A DNA stretch of 64,000 bases from Thiosocius sp963719025 (GTDB lineage: Bacteria; Pseudomonadota; Gammaproteobacteria; Chromatiales; Chromatiaceae): NCBI GenBank assembly GCA_963719025.1, contig CAVRBK010000047.1:9522-73521 (forward strand), in the 5' to 3' direction. The stretch's first letter is position 1, and every line of letters starts with the position of its first letter. Below the pieces are notes generated by a model that ran no database searches, was not told the origin of the DNA, and worked only from the letters and a program-made list of their open reading frames with translations. A program made the position numbers and the translations under genes. This document shows positions 46,500 to 55,952 of this stretch, one piece after another.

Positions 46500-46767
46500 T
46501 CAACTTCGCTGCCGCCTGCATAGGTTGAACAGGCGCGTCGGCACGACGATGACCATCGAGGTGATCGGGAAGCAGCACTTGGCGCGCTCACCTTTGATTC
46601 GGATGTCGCGGGGCAACTTGCCGAAACAGTTCAGTGTGCCCGGTAACTGGTGGAGCACAAAGTCAGTCACCACGCGCATCACGCCCAGCAGGGTCAGCCA
46701 GCGCCGCATCCGGAACAATCTCCTTGCCGCGGTAGAAAACGCCATCCAGATCAAACAGAATCGCCAT
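46500..46767 (-). pseudogene. HAD-hydrolase remnant
   Basis: On the minus strand, ATG 46767 starts MAILFDLDGVFYRGKEIVPD, the first HAD motif with both Asp. The frame stops after about 34 residues. Another frame then gives KLPRDIRIKGERAK, similar to the following part of this subfamily, but the acid motifs II-IV are not found. A decayed HAD phosphatase is the best reading. Confidence 0.6.
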
Positions 46768-46876
46768 AAGGTATCCAGCATAGAACAGACCCGAAGGCAC
46801 AGGACCGATTGGTATGGCGTTCATGCCAGGCGGCCTGTGCAGGATACAGCCGCGAACCCATCACGAGGAGAAGAGG

Positions 46877-47552
46877 ATGAACTGGAAGACCGCGCATCGC
46901 TCGTTTTACTACCAGGGGGCGCCCGAACCGGACGACCTCCACCTGCCCCCGGGTGAAACCGCGCTGCTGTGCATCGACGTACAGAACTATGGCTTGGCCC
47001 CGAAGGCCGATCCGGCCGAGCAGGCACGTTGGGAGCCGTTCCGCACACGCATGCGGGACACGGTGATACCACGACTGCGCAACCTGCAGGACAGCTTCCG
47101 GCGCGCCGGTCTCGATGTCATTCATGCGCGCATCGCCTGTCTGCTCGAAGACGGCCGCGACCGCTCTCTGAGCCAGAAGATGCCTGGCTGGAACAACCTG
47201 CTGATGCCGAAGGGTAGCGAGGAGTCGCAGATCACTGGACGAGGTCGCACCATTGCCCGGCGAGATCGTCGTTACCAAGACTACCGACAGCGCCCTGACC
47301 GGCACCAATCTGCGCCTCGTACTGAGCAATATGGGCATACGCCACGTCGTGGTCACAGGTATCTATACCGACCAGTGCGTGTCTTCGACCGTGCGCAGCC
47401 TTGCCGACGAAAGTTTCGACGTTGTCGTCGTCGAGGATTGCTGTGCCGCCGGCACCGACGAACTGCACCAGCGTGAACTGGAGATCATCAACATGATCTA
47501 CTGCCACGTGCTCAGCAGCAGCGAATTGAAAACCGTTATGGGTCTCGACTGA
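46877..47552 (+). CDS. Isochorismatase-family hydrolase (frame broken here)
   Basis: About 224 residues from ATG 46877 (GAGGAGAAGAGG before it). The Asp of the triad is in TALLCIDVQNYGL, the Lys in EIVVTKTTDSALTGTNL and the Cys in VVTGIYTDQCVSSTVRSLAD, so all three catalytic residues are present. One extra base near 47237 separates the first frame from the second. These enzymes cleave amides or isochorismate; subgroup unknown. Given the intact motifs I treat it as a working gene with a sequence error, though it lies in a stretch rich in gene debris. Confidence 0.85.
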
Positions 47553-47942
47553 GCCCTCCGGGAACAACCGCTGTGCCAGCCGAACGATTTGGCCGATGTG
47601 CTGCATCGATCGGTTGAAGCCACCGTTGGTTACCGGTTTTAGACCGTGAAAGCCCGTCGAATGGCCACTTTTCGGTTTCACGGCCGGCAGCAAGCAACAC
47701 GGACGAAAAATGCGCCGGCGATAGTTTCGGCAAACGTATCGCGTAGCGTCGTAATATGTTCCCGATGACGTTCCGAGGCGTTACCGGTAGCATCGCATGG
47801 AGTCCGCTAGTGGCTGAGCGTTACAGAACTTTTCGCTTGGCCCACTAGCTCGCTAATGGCGGGTGATGGCCGGTTGCACGCGTTCAGCTGAACGCCTGGA
47901 AGCGGCCGTCGATGCCTTGGCGACACAATAAAGCTCCCGTCA
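47553..47942. other. Intergenic stretch with inverted sequences
   Basis: 390 bases. No gene is supported. It contains CCGTGAAA (47644) with TTTCACGG (47676) and the dispersed repeat at 47806-47849. It looks like accumulated mobile-element scars. Confidence 0.4.
47806..47849 (+). repeat. Dispersed repeat copy with 8-bp terminal inverted repeats
   Basis: GCTAGTGG at 47806 and CCACTAGC at 47842 are inverted ends. The unit 47812-47848 inverts 31185-31221 with two mismatches, and CTTGGCCCACTAG is shared with 27675. It ends 94 bases before an integrase fragment. Confidence 0.7.
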
Positions 47943-48335
47943 ATGACCAGGGAGCCTCACATTGACACCAATCAATCTCACGAACCCGGGAACAAAGGCA
48001 AGCTGGTCGGCCAAAAGCCACCGCTCAAGCCCAAGGATATCTGGGCCATTCGAATCCACCTCCAACACGCGCACCAGGTCCGTGATCTGGCCATGTTCGA
48101 TCGGACAATCGACAGCAAGCTGCGCGGCTGCGACTCAGTGAACCTGCGGGTTCGGGACCTAATGCATGCCGATCAAATCCTGCCCCGAACAATGGTCGTG
48201 CAGAGAAAGACACAACGGCCGGTGCAGTTCGAGCTGACAGAACCGAACAGATCCGCCGTTGCGGCATGGATCGAAATGGCGAATTGGAAGATGGAGCACT
48301 ATCTGTTTCCTACCGTGGATAAACACTCGGTATAA
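47943..48335 (+). pseudogene. Tyrosine-integrase N-terminal fragment
   Basis: 130 residues. LVGQKPPLKPKDIWAIRIHL, RTIDSKLRGCDSVNLRVRDL and VQRKTQRPVQFELTEPNRSA match the start of a short phage-type integrase common in gammaproteobacteria. The family continues about 80 residues to the HxxR and Tyr of the active site; here the frame ends at a stop after EHYLFPTVDKHSV, so the catalytic end is missing. The first catalytic Arg (KLRGCD) is present. It is inactive as it stands. Confidence 0.8.
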
Positions 48336-48366
48336 TCGCTAATGTCGTCACAGCTTGTTCGAGGAA

Positions 48367-49209
48367 ATGGTTCCGACAAACCCCACATCGCCTGACTGGC
48401 CGATCTTGATCATCGCAGGCTGGTTGGCGACGGCCTCTGTTCAGGCGTTCCAGCCATTGTTTGATGTGCACCTGCACTACAACGCCGAGGATGCGGCGCG
48501 TTATGCGCCGGAGGCCATCATTACTCAGCTGCAAGGCAATGGTATCCTGGCCGCGACCGTGACCAGTCGACCGCCGGAGCAGGTGCTGCAGCTGCACGCG
48601 CGAGCACCCACATTGATCCTGCCGATGCTCGGGGTTTACCGCACCCCGACCGAAAAGGCGACCTGGATGCATGACATTGGCCTGCCCGAACGCGTCGAGC
48701 GGGCGCTTGCTCGGGGTCCCTGGCGGGCTGTCGGCGAGTTGCATCTGTTCGCCGAAGACCGCCGCCGTCCAGTATTCTTGCGGATCGCCCAAATGGCGAC
48801 CTCACGGGGTCTGCCGCTGCAGCTACATTGCGATCCGGCGGTAATCGACGCGCTTTTCGAGCAGGTGCCAGGGGCGACAGTAATCTGGGCGCATGCCGGG
48901 GCTTATCCATATCCAGCCTTGCTCCATGACTACCTGCAGCGCTATCCCGGTCTGTACATCGACCTTTCGGTCCGTGACCAGCGCGTTGCTCCAAACGGGG
49001 AGATCGATCCTGAGTGGGAGTTGCTTTTGATGGAATTTTCGGAGCGCTTCATGGTTGGCGTCGACACCTACCAGACGGACCGTTGGCGGAGCTTTTCCGA
49101 GGTCGTCAGTCAAATCCGAAACTGGCTCGATCAGCTGCCCGACGACGTATCAGACTCGATATCGTACGGTAATGCTGCGCGCCTGTTCGAGCTGAGCGTC
49201 AACGACTGA
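48367..49209 (+). CDS. Amidohydrolase-family TIM-barrel protein, probably exported
   Basis: 280 residues from ATG 48367; the TTG at 48355 is an alternative. The N-terminus has a hydrophobic segment (WPILIIAGWLATASVQA), so it may be exported. Metal ligands: LFDVHLHYN (HxH), LPLQLHCDP (His), TVIWAHAGAYP (His) and FMVGVDTYQTD (Asp), which is the amidohydrolase-2 pattern. The reaction could be decarboxylation or hydrolysis; the substrate is unknown. It follows directly after the integrase fragment and may have arrived with it. Confidence 0.85.
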   Translation: MVPTNPTSPDWPILIIAGWLATASVQAFQPLFDVHLHYNAEDAARYAPEAIITQLQGNGILAATVTSRPPEQVLQLHARAPTLILPMLGVYRTPTEKATWMHDIGLPERVERALARGPWRAVGELHLFAEDRRRPVFLRIAQMATSRGLPLQLHCDPAVIDALFEQVPGATVIWAHAGAYPYPALLHDYLQRYPGLYIDLSVRDQRVAPNGEIDPEWELLLMEFSERFMVGVDTYQTDRWRSFSEVVSQIRNWLDQLPDDVSDSISYGNAARLFELSVND

Positions 49210-49866
49210 TTTCGGCTGACATTTGATCCGTGTCGTGGAACCGTTTTCGGCTGCTTTATGTTGAGGTTTGTCACCGGGCACAAGTCCCGCATTGCAGCCA
49301 TTCGGCGAACATCCATTGATTCAATGGCGGCTTTCGGAAAAATCAGGGTGCCGCCGGAGTCGGCCATGACCTGACGGTCATCCAGTGTTCGGCGAGCGGC
49401 AGCTTGTTTGCGCAAAGCAGTCCAAAATTCTTCAAGCCGGTACCTCTGCATTTATGCGCTCGGCCACCACTTCTGGGCTAACAGGGAGATAGCCGTTTTT
49501 CGAAAACAGAGCGGACAGCACAAGTGACACATTGCAACCAGAGAATCTGGACAACCCCTTGAGCCACCGCCCCAGGAAAAGGTTCGGCCAGAAGTGTTGC
49601 CCGGCGTTGTTTTTCTGCGGATCGCGCGGAGTTAGAGAGCTGTAAATAAGAGCCGTCGACGATTCCGCCGGCAGTGTCGAATGCCAATTTGGCATACGGT
49701 CAGATGCGCATACTCTGATCGCAGATACTCCTCGTTCAATCGCAGCAACGAATGCTGCAGACACACTGCGATGTGTGTTGGTATCTGGAAGAAAAAGCAA
49801 AGGGCGCGATGCATGACACATCGGCCCACTAGCAGCGCCAATTTGGCGTCCGCCTGGCGACAGCGA
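49210..49866. other. Intergenic stretch with two dispersed repeats
   Basis: 657 bases. 49360-49379 repeats 42906-42925 with one mismatch. CGGCCCACTAG at 49822 shares the core of the 27675, 31184 and 47806 copies. A minus-strand frame at 49432-49821 (129 residues) has no motif I can name, so it is not listed as a gene. Confidence 0.45.
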
Positions 49867-50832
49867 TTACTCCATCACGGTCGTAGCCGATTCGATCAGT
49901 TCGTAGGGCACATCGATACCCGATGCCTCAGCCATCTTCAGGTTGATCACCACTTGGCCGTCCTTGTTACGGGTGATCGGAATATCGGCCGGTGAGGTGC
50001 CGCCTAGAATCTTCAGTGCAGAACCGGCGGCCCAAGAACCCTGTTCTTCGGCAACTTTCAGGTACCCAATCAACGCCAATGGCATCGGACCTGTCTGCGT
50101 CGCGCCGCTCGGGACTTTGGCGTGTTCAAGTGCGAATGTCTCGGCTGCGTTGGCATCGAAGTCGTTTATGCCTACGGTATTGCCGATTATGAGGATATCG
50201 ACCTTGTCTTGCATCGCCTGGTATTTTGCCTTCCAATCGGCAAAGTCCGCGGCATAGGCCGGTTCGACAGTCAGGCCAAGTTTGCTCTTGTAGTTGTCAA
50301 CCTCCTTTTGACTGGTCAGGGTGTCGTCGCCGAGAAAGCCGATCCGGTCGCCCTTGGTCATACCACCTAGCAGGTCGACCAGTTCCTTTACACCGGAGAC
50401 CTCGACCATGCCCGTCACGTTTTTGTACGGGTAACCATAGGTGCCGGCGTCCCAGTTCACGCCGCAGAATACGAATGGCAGGTCGGCATCCTTGTAACTT
50501 GGCTTGATCAGGTACTTCGAGGCATTATCGTCAGCTGCGATTACGACATCCGGATTAAACGATTCGATCACGCCCTTCGCCTTGGCTGCAGCCGCAACCA
50601 TGAAGTCCTCATCCTTGTTTCGTTTGGTGTCCATACGAATCACTTTGAGATTGACTCCGCTGCCGCTCAGGGTCTTCTGAACACCCTCGGTAATACCGTC
50701 GCTCCACGGGTAACCGGCATGGTAGGAATCGATGAACAACACCTTCTTGCCGTCGAAGTCGCCGGCTATGGCGCTACCGGTTAGTGCCAGAGCGAGTGCC
50801 AGGGATTGAGAAACTTTGGTTGGTTTGAACAT
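49867..50832 (-). CDS. ABC-transporter-type periplasmic substrate-binding protein
   Basis: 321 residues. Signal peptide (SQSLALALALTGSAIAGDF), then KKVLFIDSYHAGYPWSDGI, ESFNPDVVIAADDNASKYL, KGDRIGFLGDDTLTSQKEVD, a two-lobed binding-protein layout of the ABC_sub_bind type. No permease or ATPase gene is near. It is the second gene of a pair, 71 bases after a chemotaxis receptor in the same direction, so it may deliver ligand to that receptor rather than to a transporter. The end (VPYELIESATTVME) is complete. Confidence 0.85.
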   Translation of the reverse strand: MFKPTKVSQSLALALALTGSAIAGDFDGKKVLFIDSYHAGYPWSDGITEGVQKTLSGSGVNLKVIRMDTKRNKDEDFMVAAAAKAKGVIESFNPDVVIAADDNASKYLIKPSYKDADLPFVFCGVNWDAGTYGYPYKNVTGMVEVSGVKELVDLLGGMTKGDRIGFLGDDTLTSQKEVDNYKSKLGLTVEPAYAADFADWKAKYQAMQDKVDILIIGNTVGINDFDANAAETFALEHAKVPSGATQTGPMPLALIGYLKVAEEQGSWAAGSALKILGGTSPADIPITRNKDGQVVINLKMAEASGIDVPYELIESATTVME

Positions 50833-50903
50833 GCGTTTGCTCCTATGGGGCAGTCGTTCCTCCGCCGGTGGAACGCGCTACCGGCCGATCGATGATTTGG
50901 TGA

Positions 50904-52820
50904 TCAGACACGGAACTGTGCGACCACGTCTTTGAGCTCGACGCTCGATTTTCTGAGGCCCTCGCTGGATTGCGAGGTCTTGGTTGAGATTGCAGCAGTC
51001 TTGTCCGTCTCGACGTGGATCGTGCTTACGCTACGTGAGATCTCCTCAGCCACTACAGACTGCTCCTGCGCCGCAGTGGCGATCTGGTGATTCATATTGG
51101 TGATGTGCTGTACAGCCTGAGTGATGGATTCCAGAGCATCACCAGCCTCCCGCGCCTGCTTGACCGTACCCTGGGTCTGGCTGTGGCTGCTGTGGATGCT
51201 CTGCGATGCCTGCTCCGCTTTGCCCTGCAGCGCCTGGATCATCTGTTCGATCTCTTGAGTCGACGTCTGAGTGCGCAGCGCTAGCGTTCGCACTTCGTCA
51301 GCGACAACCGCGAATCCGCGTCCCATCTCACCGGCACGTGCCGCCTCGATCGCCGCGTTCAGCGCCAGCAGGTTGGTCTGCTCTGCGACACCCTTGATAA
51401 CATCGAGCACGGCACCGATGTTTTGACTCTGCATACGCAGCGCCTCGATGACCTGTGAGGAGTTGTCGACCTCGGCTGCGAGACCGTCGATCGCCTTGAT
51501 AGTCATATCAACCACGTTGCGTCCGTTTTCCGCCTCGCTATCCACCTTCTGTGCGAACGTCGCCGCTTCGCTGGCATTGGAAGCCATCGATTGAGCGGTA
51601 CTCGACATCTCTGTCACCGAGTTGGCGATCGACTCGATCTCTCTTCGCTGCTGGTCGAGACTGCTGTTCGTCTGTTGCGATGTCTCAGCCATTTCTACGG
51701 ACGCGAGGGCAACCTGGTCGGTCGAGACCTTGACGCGCCGTACGACAGACTGGATCTTCTCGACAAAAAGGTTGAAGTAACGTGCGAAATCGCCAATCTC
51801 ATCGTCGTTCTTGATACTCAGGCGTTTTGTCAGGTCACCCTCGCCATGAGACAGGTCCTGCAGGCTACCAACAGCCTCAAATATCGGTATCAGCAGCGCA
51901 CGCACAAGCAGAAAAATACCGCCGCCGATTACCAGCGCGGCAACCAACAAGACCAGTCCGGCATAGACGCGGGCCTCGTTCGCGGCCGAAAATATCTCTT
52001 TCTCGTGGGCACTGACCAAGGCGGTCCAGGCCAGACCTTCGACCTGACGGTAGGCGCCCAGGAGTTGAAAGCCATCTTCTACATAGGCGGTCTGACCGCC
52101 CTCTGCCGAGACAGGGTCGCCAAAGATGACAGCGTTGCCGTAGCTGGCCTCCTTTGGGCGTTCAGTCTCGGAACTGAGTATGACCGTACCGTCTTGGCGT
52201 ATAACTTCTCCCTTGCCGGTCTCGCCAGATCTCAGAGGTTTGACGAAATCACTCCCGAAAGCACCAAGGTCGACGGTTGCGGACAATACGCCAACGACCT
52301 TGCCTTTGAGGGTGATCGGGCTGTAGAACACGGAGACCGGTTTGCCGGAGCCTTGGTCAACGATCGCGTGTGCCGCACCGGCAGTGCCGGACTTCGCCGC
52401 AGCGTATGGCGCATGCGATGCCAGCCATTCAGCGCTGTTGGCCGCCTGCTCGTCTGACGCCGCGACCACTTTATCGCCGAAGTTGCTGACCGAAAGTGCC
52501 AGGTACATCGGGTAATCGTGCTTAATCTGGGCCAGGCGCTTGCTTGCTGCCTTACGTGCGGTCTTGCCTAGGAAACCGTCTTCCAACGCATTCACGTAGA
52601 CGTTGGTCGCTGCCCAACTGGCAACCTCGAGAGTGCGACTCTGGATCCACAGTTTGGCATTACGGGCCAGCGAATCGGCGGCCTGGTTCAACTGTTTCTG
52701 CGCGGCACCTTCAATAGCCTGACGAGACTGGCTATAGACAAAGTATGTTGACGCGCCGAGGCTGACAATGGCCAATGCAACGGCTGGCACTGTCAACTTT
52801 GTAACTAAACCAAGCCGCAT
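50904..52820 (-). CDS. Methyl-accepting chemotaxis protein with Cache-type sensor
   Basis: 638 residues from ATG 52820 (GGGAG before it); an upstream extension to 52898 has no ribosome site. TM1 (LTVPAVALAIVSLGASTYFV), a periplasmic sensor of about 260 residues with VFYSPITLKGKVVGVLSATV, typical of double Cache, TM2 (YAGLVLLVAALVIGGGIFLL), HAMP, and the signalling tip EQTNLLALNAAIEAARAGEM. It is the first gene of a pair with a binding protein. Typical ligands of such sensors are amino acids, organic acids or amines; which one is unknown. Confidence 0.92.
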   Translation of the reverse strand: MRLGLVTKLTVPAVALAIVSLGASTYFVYSQSRQAIEGAAQKQLNQAADSLARNAKLWIQSRTLEVASWAATNVYVNALEDGFLGKTARKAASKRLAQIKHDYPMYLALSVSNFGDKVVAASDEQAANSAEWLASHAPYAAAKSGTAGAAHAIVDQGSGKPVSVFYSPITLKGKVVGVLSATVDLGAFGSDFVKPLRSGETGKGEVIRQDGTVILSSETERPKEASYGNAVIFGDPVSAEGGQTAYVEDGFQLLGAYRQVEGLAWTALVSAHEKEIFSAANEARVYAGLVLLVAALVIGGGIFLLVRALLIPIFEAVGSLQDLSHGEGDLTKRLSIKNDDEIGDFARYFNLFVEKIQSVVRRVKVSTDQVALASVEMAETSQQTNSSLDQQRREIESIANSVTEMSSTAQSMASNASEAATFAQKVDSEAENGRNVVDMTIKAIDGLAAEVDNSSQVIEALRMQSQNIGAVLDVIKGVAEQTNLLALNAAIEAARAGEMGRGFAVVADEVRTLALRTQTSTQEIEQMIQALQGKAEQASQSIHSSHSQTQGTVKQAREAGDALESITQAVQHITNMNHQIATAAQEQSVVAEEISRSVSTIHVETDKTAAISTKTSQSSEGLRKSSVELKDVVAQFRV

Positions 52821-53376
52821 TGTTTTACTCCCTGATATCCAATGCAGTGCTACGCGCATTCGATAGAACAGTGTCCGCTGAAAGCAGCGAAGAACCACCT
52901 TGTAAGCAGTAGCATCGACTCAGGGGGCAGAACCTTTAACCCAAGAGTTATGGAAAAAACCCTAGCGAGATAATTTCATGATTTTTGTCGTTCACTTACC
53001 CCAGGAAATCGAGCAAAATGCAGAAACGCAAAAACGGCTTCGGTCTTCGAGCAGATCACTGCCGCTATACTCGAAGCTGACCTGCCTCAAACCTGGCTTG
53101 CAGCCGAATTCACGCAACACCCTTGCCAGAAAAAACTTCCGCTCTTGTTAAGGGTCCATCAGATGCCTGCCCAATGAACCCTCAACAATTGCAGTCGCTT
53201 GCGGATCGAATCTCCACCGGCCGCTTCGGCCGTGTGTCTTTTGCGGAAAGTTGGAGACGCTTCCCGAAGGCCGTGCCCGTCAGCCAGGGGGTTGTCATGT
53301 GCTGGATCACACCCTCGCTACGACAGCTGTGCATGCCTAACCACAACCTTTGCGATTGTTCGTTTGCGCCGGGGTA
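52821..53376. other. Intergenic region
   Basis: 556 bases upstream of the receptor gene. It must contain that gene's promoter. No gene is supported; a plus-strand frame at 53123-53449 has no motif and runs into the next gene on the other strand. Confidence 0.4.
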
Positions 53377-54843
53377 TCAGGCGAACGGATCCGGCTGGGA
53401 GAGGAAATGGACCAGTTCCACCATGGCCAGGGTATCGAGCGCGCAGTAGCGCAGCAGCGCCGACCGAAGCGCTTCGCGCCTCGCTGCCGGGGTAGTCGCG
53501 GCGATAGCCTCCTCGAAGGCGACCTGGGCGGCGGTGCCGTCCTTCACGTCGCCGAGGCTGTCGTAGGAAAGCTGCGGTGCCACGGTCGGTAGCACGGCCT
53601 TGATCGAAAACGAGCCGCGCATTTCAGGGTGGTAGTAGTGCGCCCTGATCAACGGCAGGAGGTCGACGATGCGGTTGGCTGCGGCCCTCAGGGCAGGCTC
53701 AAGATCGGGGAATCGCCGCGCCAGGCCATTGATCACCTGGCGCTCGAAGGGGCTGTAGGTGAGGACGGGGCCTGCCGTGCCGAGGGCGTCGACCAGTTCT
53801 TCCGCACAGCGACGCATCGGTGCGGTACCCGAGATGTCGAGGAAGGCGACTTCGCGCTGGTCGGTCGCCGATGCCTCCACCTGGCAGGACCATTGAAACG
53901 GCAGCTGTTCGTACGGTCGGGTGTCTTCCCAGATGGGCACCACGAACTGGATGCTCTCGAAGTCGAGGTAGTAGCGCGGGTAGGGGAGTTGTTGCAGAAC
54001 GACGGACAATTCGGCTGCAACGTAGGGCGTACCGGTGACCGTGGCCAGGCGTACCCGCTCGTGCAGCGGTCGGGTCAGGCGGCCCTCGGGGATGTCGCGG
54101 ATATCCTCGACGCCCTCGGCGAGTAGCTGATCCACGATCCGTCCCCGGTTGGGCAGCCGGGTCACCGGGTATTCCGCTGGGGGCGGACTGCAATGAGGAA
54201 GGAACGGGCAGGCGAACGGGTCCGTGCACTGTGGGCCGACAGCAATGCTGGGCTCCGCGCCTGCCAGTGCGTCGATTCCTCCGGCGACCCAGTCGGGCAC
54301 CGCCGGCACGAGAGCCTCGATCTTTTCCGTGACATCGACATGTTTCAGCAGCCCGCGATACTCGCCGTTGCCCCGATAGACGAAACCGGTATCCACATGG
54401 GCGAGGATGGTCTCAGAGACCGGGTACCCGGCCGCGCGGATCACCCAGGTCTGAACGGCACAGTCATCGAGGTGGGAAGGCTTCACTCGGGTTGAAGACT
54501 TCACCTCGGTCAATCGCCAGTGCGTGTCTGTATGTTCGAAGATATCGGCCCGGACGAGAACGCGATGCTGGCTGAATGTCGCCTCGAACAGCGGTATGTC
54601 CGGTGAGCGTGACAGGTGTTGCCTGGTCAGCGCCAGGGCGTCACCCAGAGCGACCTCGGGGCCGATCAGCCGGCCTTTGGCAAACAGTGCATGGACGGTG
54701 TCGTTGAGCCGGTTCCCCTGGTCGAAGCGACGCTGGGTGTTATTCGAGGTGACCCGCAGTTCGGGCCGCTTCACCTCGAGCCACAGGCGTTTCGGGCACT
54801 GCTTCGCGGACAATACCCGGGACTTGGAAAGCATGGTTGGCAA
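53377..54843 (-). CDS. DUF2779-family nuclease fusion (Cas4-like plus DEDD-like exonuclease)
   Basis: 488 residues. The first half has LSAKQCPKRLWLEVKRPELR, DIFEHTDTHWRLTEVKSSTR (Asp and Glu-x-Lys of PD-(D/E)xK) and Cys in a set (CTDPFACPFLPHC) like a Cas4 iron-sulfur cluster. The second half, DUF2779, starts PRYYLDFESIQFVVP with DxE of a DEDD exonuclease and ends with LLRYCALDTLAMVELVHFL. TTG 54843 has AGGA at good spacing; ATG 54834 is possible. The nuclease reading is from motif, and the cellular role is unknown. Confidence 0.85.
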   Translation of the reverse strand: MPTMLSKSRVLSAKQCPKRLWLEVKRPELRVTSNNTQRRFDQGNRLNDTVHALFAKGRLIGPEVALGDALALTRQHLSRSPDIPLFEATFSQHRVLVRADIFEHTDTHWRLTEVKSSTRVKPSHLDDCAVQTWVIRAAGYPVSETILAHVDTGFVYRGNGEYRGLLKHVDVTEKIEALVPAVPDWVAGGIDALAGAEPSIAVGPQCTDPFACPFLPHCSPPPAEYPVTRLPNRGRIVDQLLAEGVEDIRDIPEGRLTRPLHERVRLATVTGTPYVAAELSVVLQQLPYPRYYLDFESIQFVVPIWEDTRPYEQLPFQWSCQVEASATDQREVAFLDISGTAPMRRCAEELVDALGTAGPVLTYSPFERQVINGLARRFPDLEPALRAAANRIVDLLPLIRAHYYHPEMRGSFSIKAVLPTVAPQLSYDSLGDVKDGTAAQVAFEEAIAATTPAARREALRSALLRYCALDTLAMVELVHFLSQPDPFA

Positions 54844-55083
54844 GCGGCTGGTCCTCTATGAGTCCTGTTCCCTGACAGACACCGATTTTAGTCTCGAGAC
54901 GCATGCAGGGTCGCCCATTGGTCGATTGACTTCGGATATGTGCGGCGTAAACCAAGGGTGTGCGCCGATTTGAGCTGACAGCTTGCGGGGCGGGATACAA
55001 GTACTGCTAAAGCGGCAGCGAGTCTCCCGGTCCCGGAGCGTTGCCTGCCGAATGCCTTTCGGGCCGCACGAGGAGATAGTCGA

Positions 55084-55683
55084 ATGCTTTCGAGAAGACA
55101 GTTTCTTATTGGTGCTGCCGGCGCCGCGGCAGGCCTGATCGTTCCAGGCTGGGTGTTGCGGGCGGAGCGCTTTATCGAGTCCGAGGGCAGGCCTTACCTG
55201 CAAAGGCCGAAACGTGTGCGGGATACATTGCACGCCATCGACTGGGGGGACGGGAACCTGCAGCTGTTTCTGGGTGACCCTCGCCAGGATCCCCCGGCAC
55301 TGTCCTGGGGCGAGTATGCGGAACACTACTTCGGGATGACTTTGGATGAGTACGTGATCGAATCATTGGAGTTGAGTCTCGACGAGGCTGCGCGGCAGGG
55401 GATTACGGTAGAGGCCGAGGCGCCGGAATGGAAGGTCCTCGAGCAATGGGTCTACCACGACTCCCCGAGCGCGAGCGCCTTCAGGTACCTGGAGGGCCTG
55501 CCGCTGGGCGCCGATTTCAGTCGAACGGGCGGCATGGGGAGCATCGAATCCATCGATGGGCCGGCGCCGGGCAATGCCAGTCGAATTGTCAGCGTGCCGG
55601 ACGACCTGTCACTCAGTCTCCTGCAGAGACGGCTGAATGATCTTGGTGAGGGTGTTCGGATTGTCGTGGATACGATGGCTTGA
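55084..55683 (+). CDS. Tat-exported protein of unknown function
   Basis: 199 residues. The N-terminus SRRQFLIGAAGAAAGLIVPG is a twin-arginine signal, which means it is folded (often with a cofactor) before export. The mature part includes HAIDWGDGNLQLFLGDPRQD and SWGEYAEHYFGMTLDEYVIE, with no family I know and no Cys for a cluster. The start ATG 55084 follows GAGGAG. It stands alone. Confidence 0.7.
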   Translation: MLSRRQFLIGAAGAAAGLIVPGWVLRAERFIESEGRPYLQRPKRVRDTLHAIDWGDGNLQLFLGDPRQDPPALSWGEYAEHYFGMTLDEYVIESLELSLDEAARQGITVEAEAPEWKVLEQWVYHDSPSASAFRYLEGLPLGADFSRTGGMGSIESIDGPAPGNASRIVSVPDDLSLSLLQRRLNDLGEGVRIVVDTMA

Positions 55684-55952
55684 GCGATGAACAGGCTCAG
55701 GCTTTCCGCCAGGGCGCCTGGCCTTTGCCGCCGATATCCACAACCCGATCGATTGCGCCCCCGCTTTGGCGTGCGACAGTGAGATTTGACGCCACCCGGC
55801 CGAGGGCCTGTCGGATCTTCCCGCCACCGGCCGGCGCATCCTTGACCGCTGGCAGCGAGATGGACACCCTGTAGTGGTTGTCACACAGGTGCATCTATCG
55901 CCAGGAAGCGATCAGTCCTCGGCGATGAAATGAAGAGCAAAGGAGGATAGAC

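Noticed and set aside
47644..47683. CCGTGAAA/TTTCACGG inverted pair as an IS end or terminator
   Set aside because: The arms are 8 bases with 24 between and no T-run or coding remnant; it could be chance.
27675..47849. CTTGGCCCACTAG repeats as proven integrase attachment sites
   Set aside because: They are not next to tRNA genes, are in inverse orientations, and the only integrase is a fragment; kept only as a dispersed repeat.
49432..49821. 129-codon minus-strand frame
   Set aside because: No family motif, weak start, in a repeat-rich region; could be real but I cannot support it.
55697..55894. 65-codon minus-strand frame
   Set aside because: Somewhat protein-like but without motif, ribosome site or conserved neighbour.
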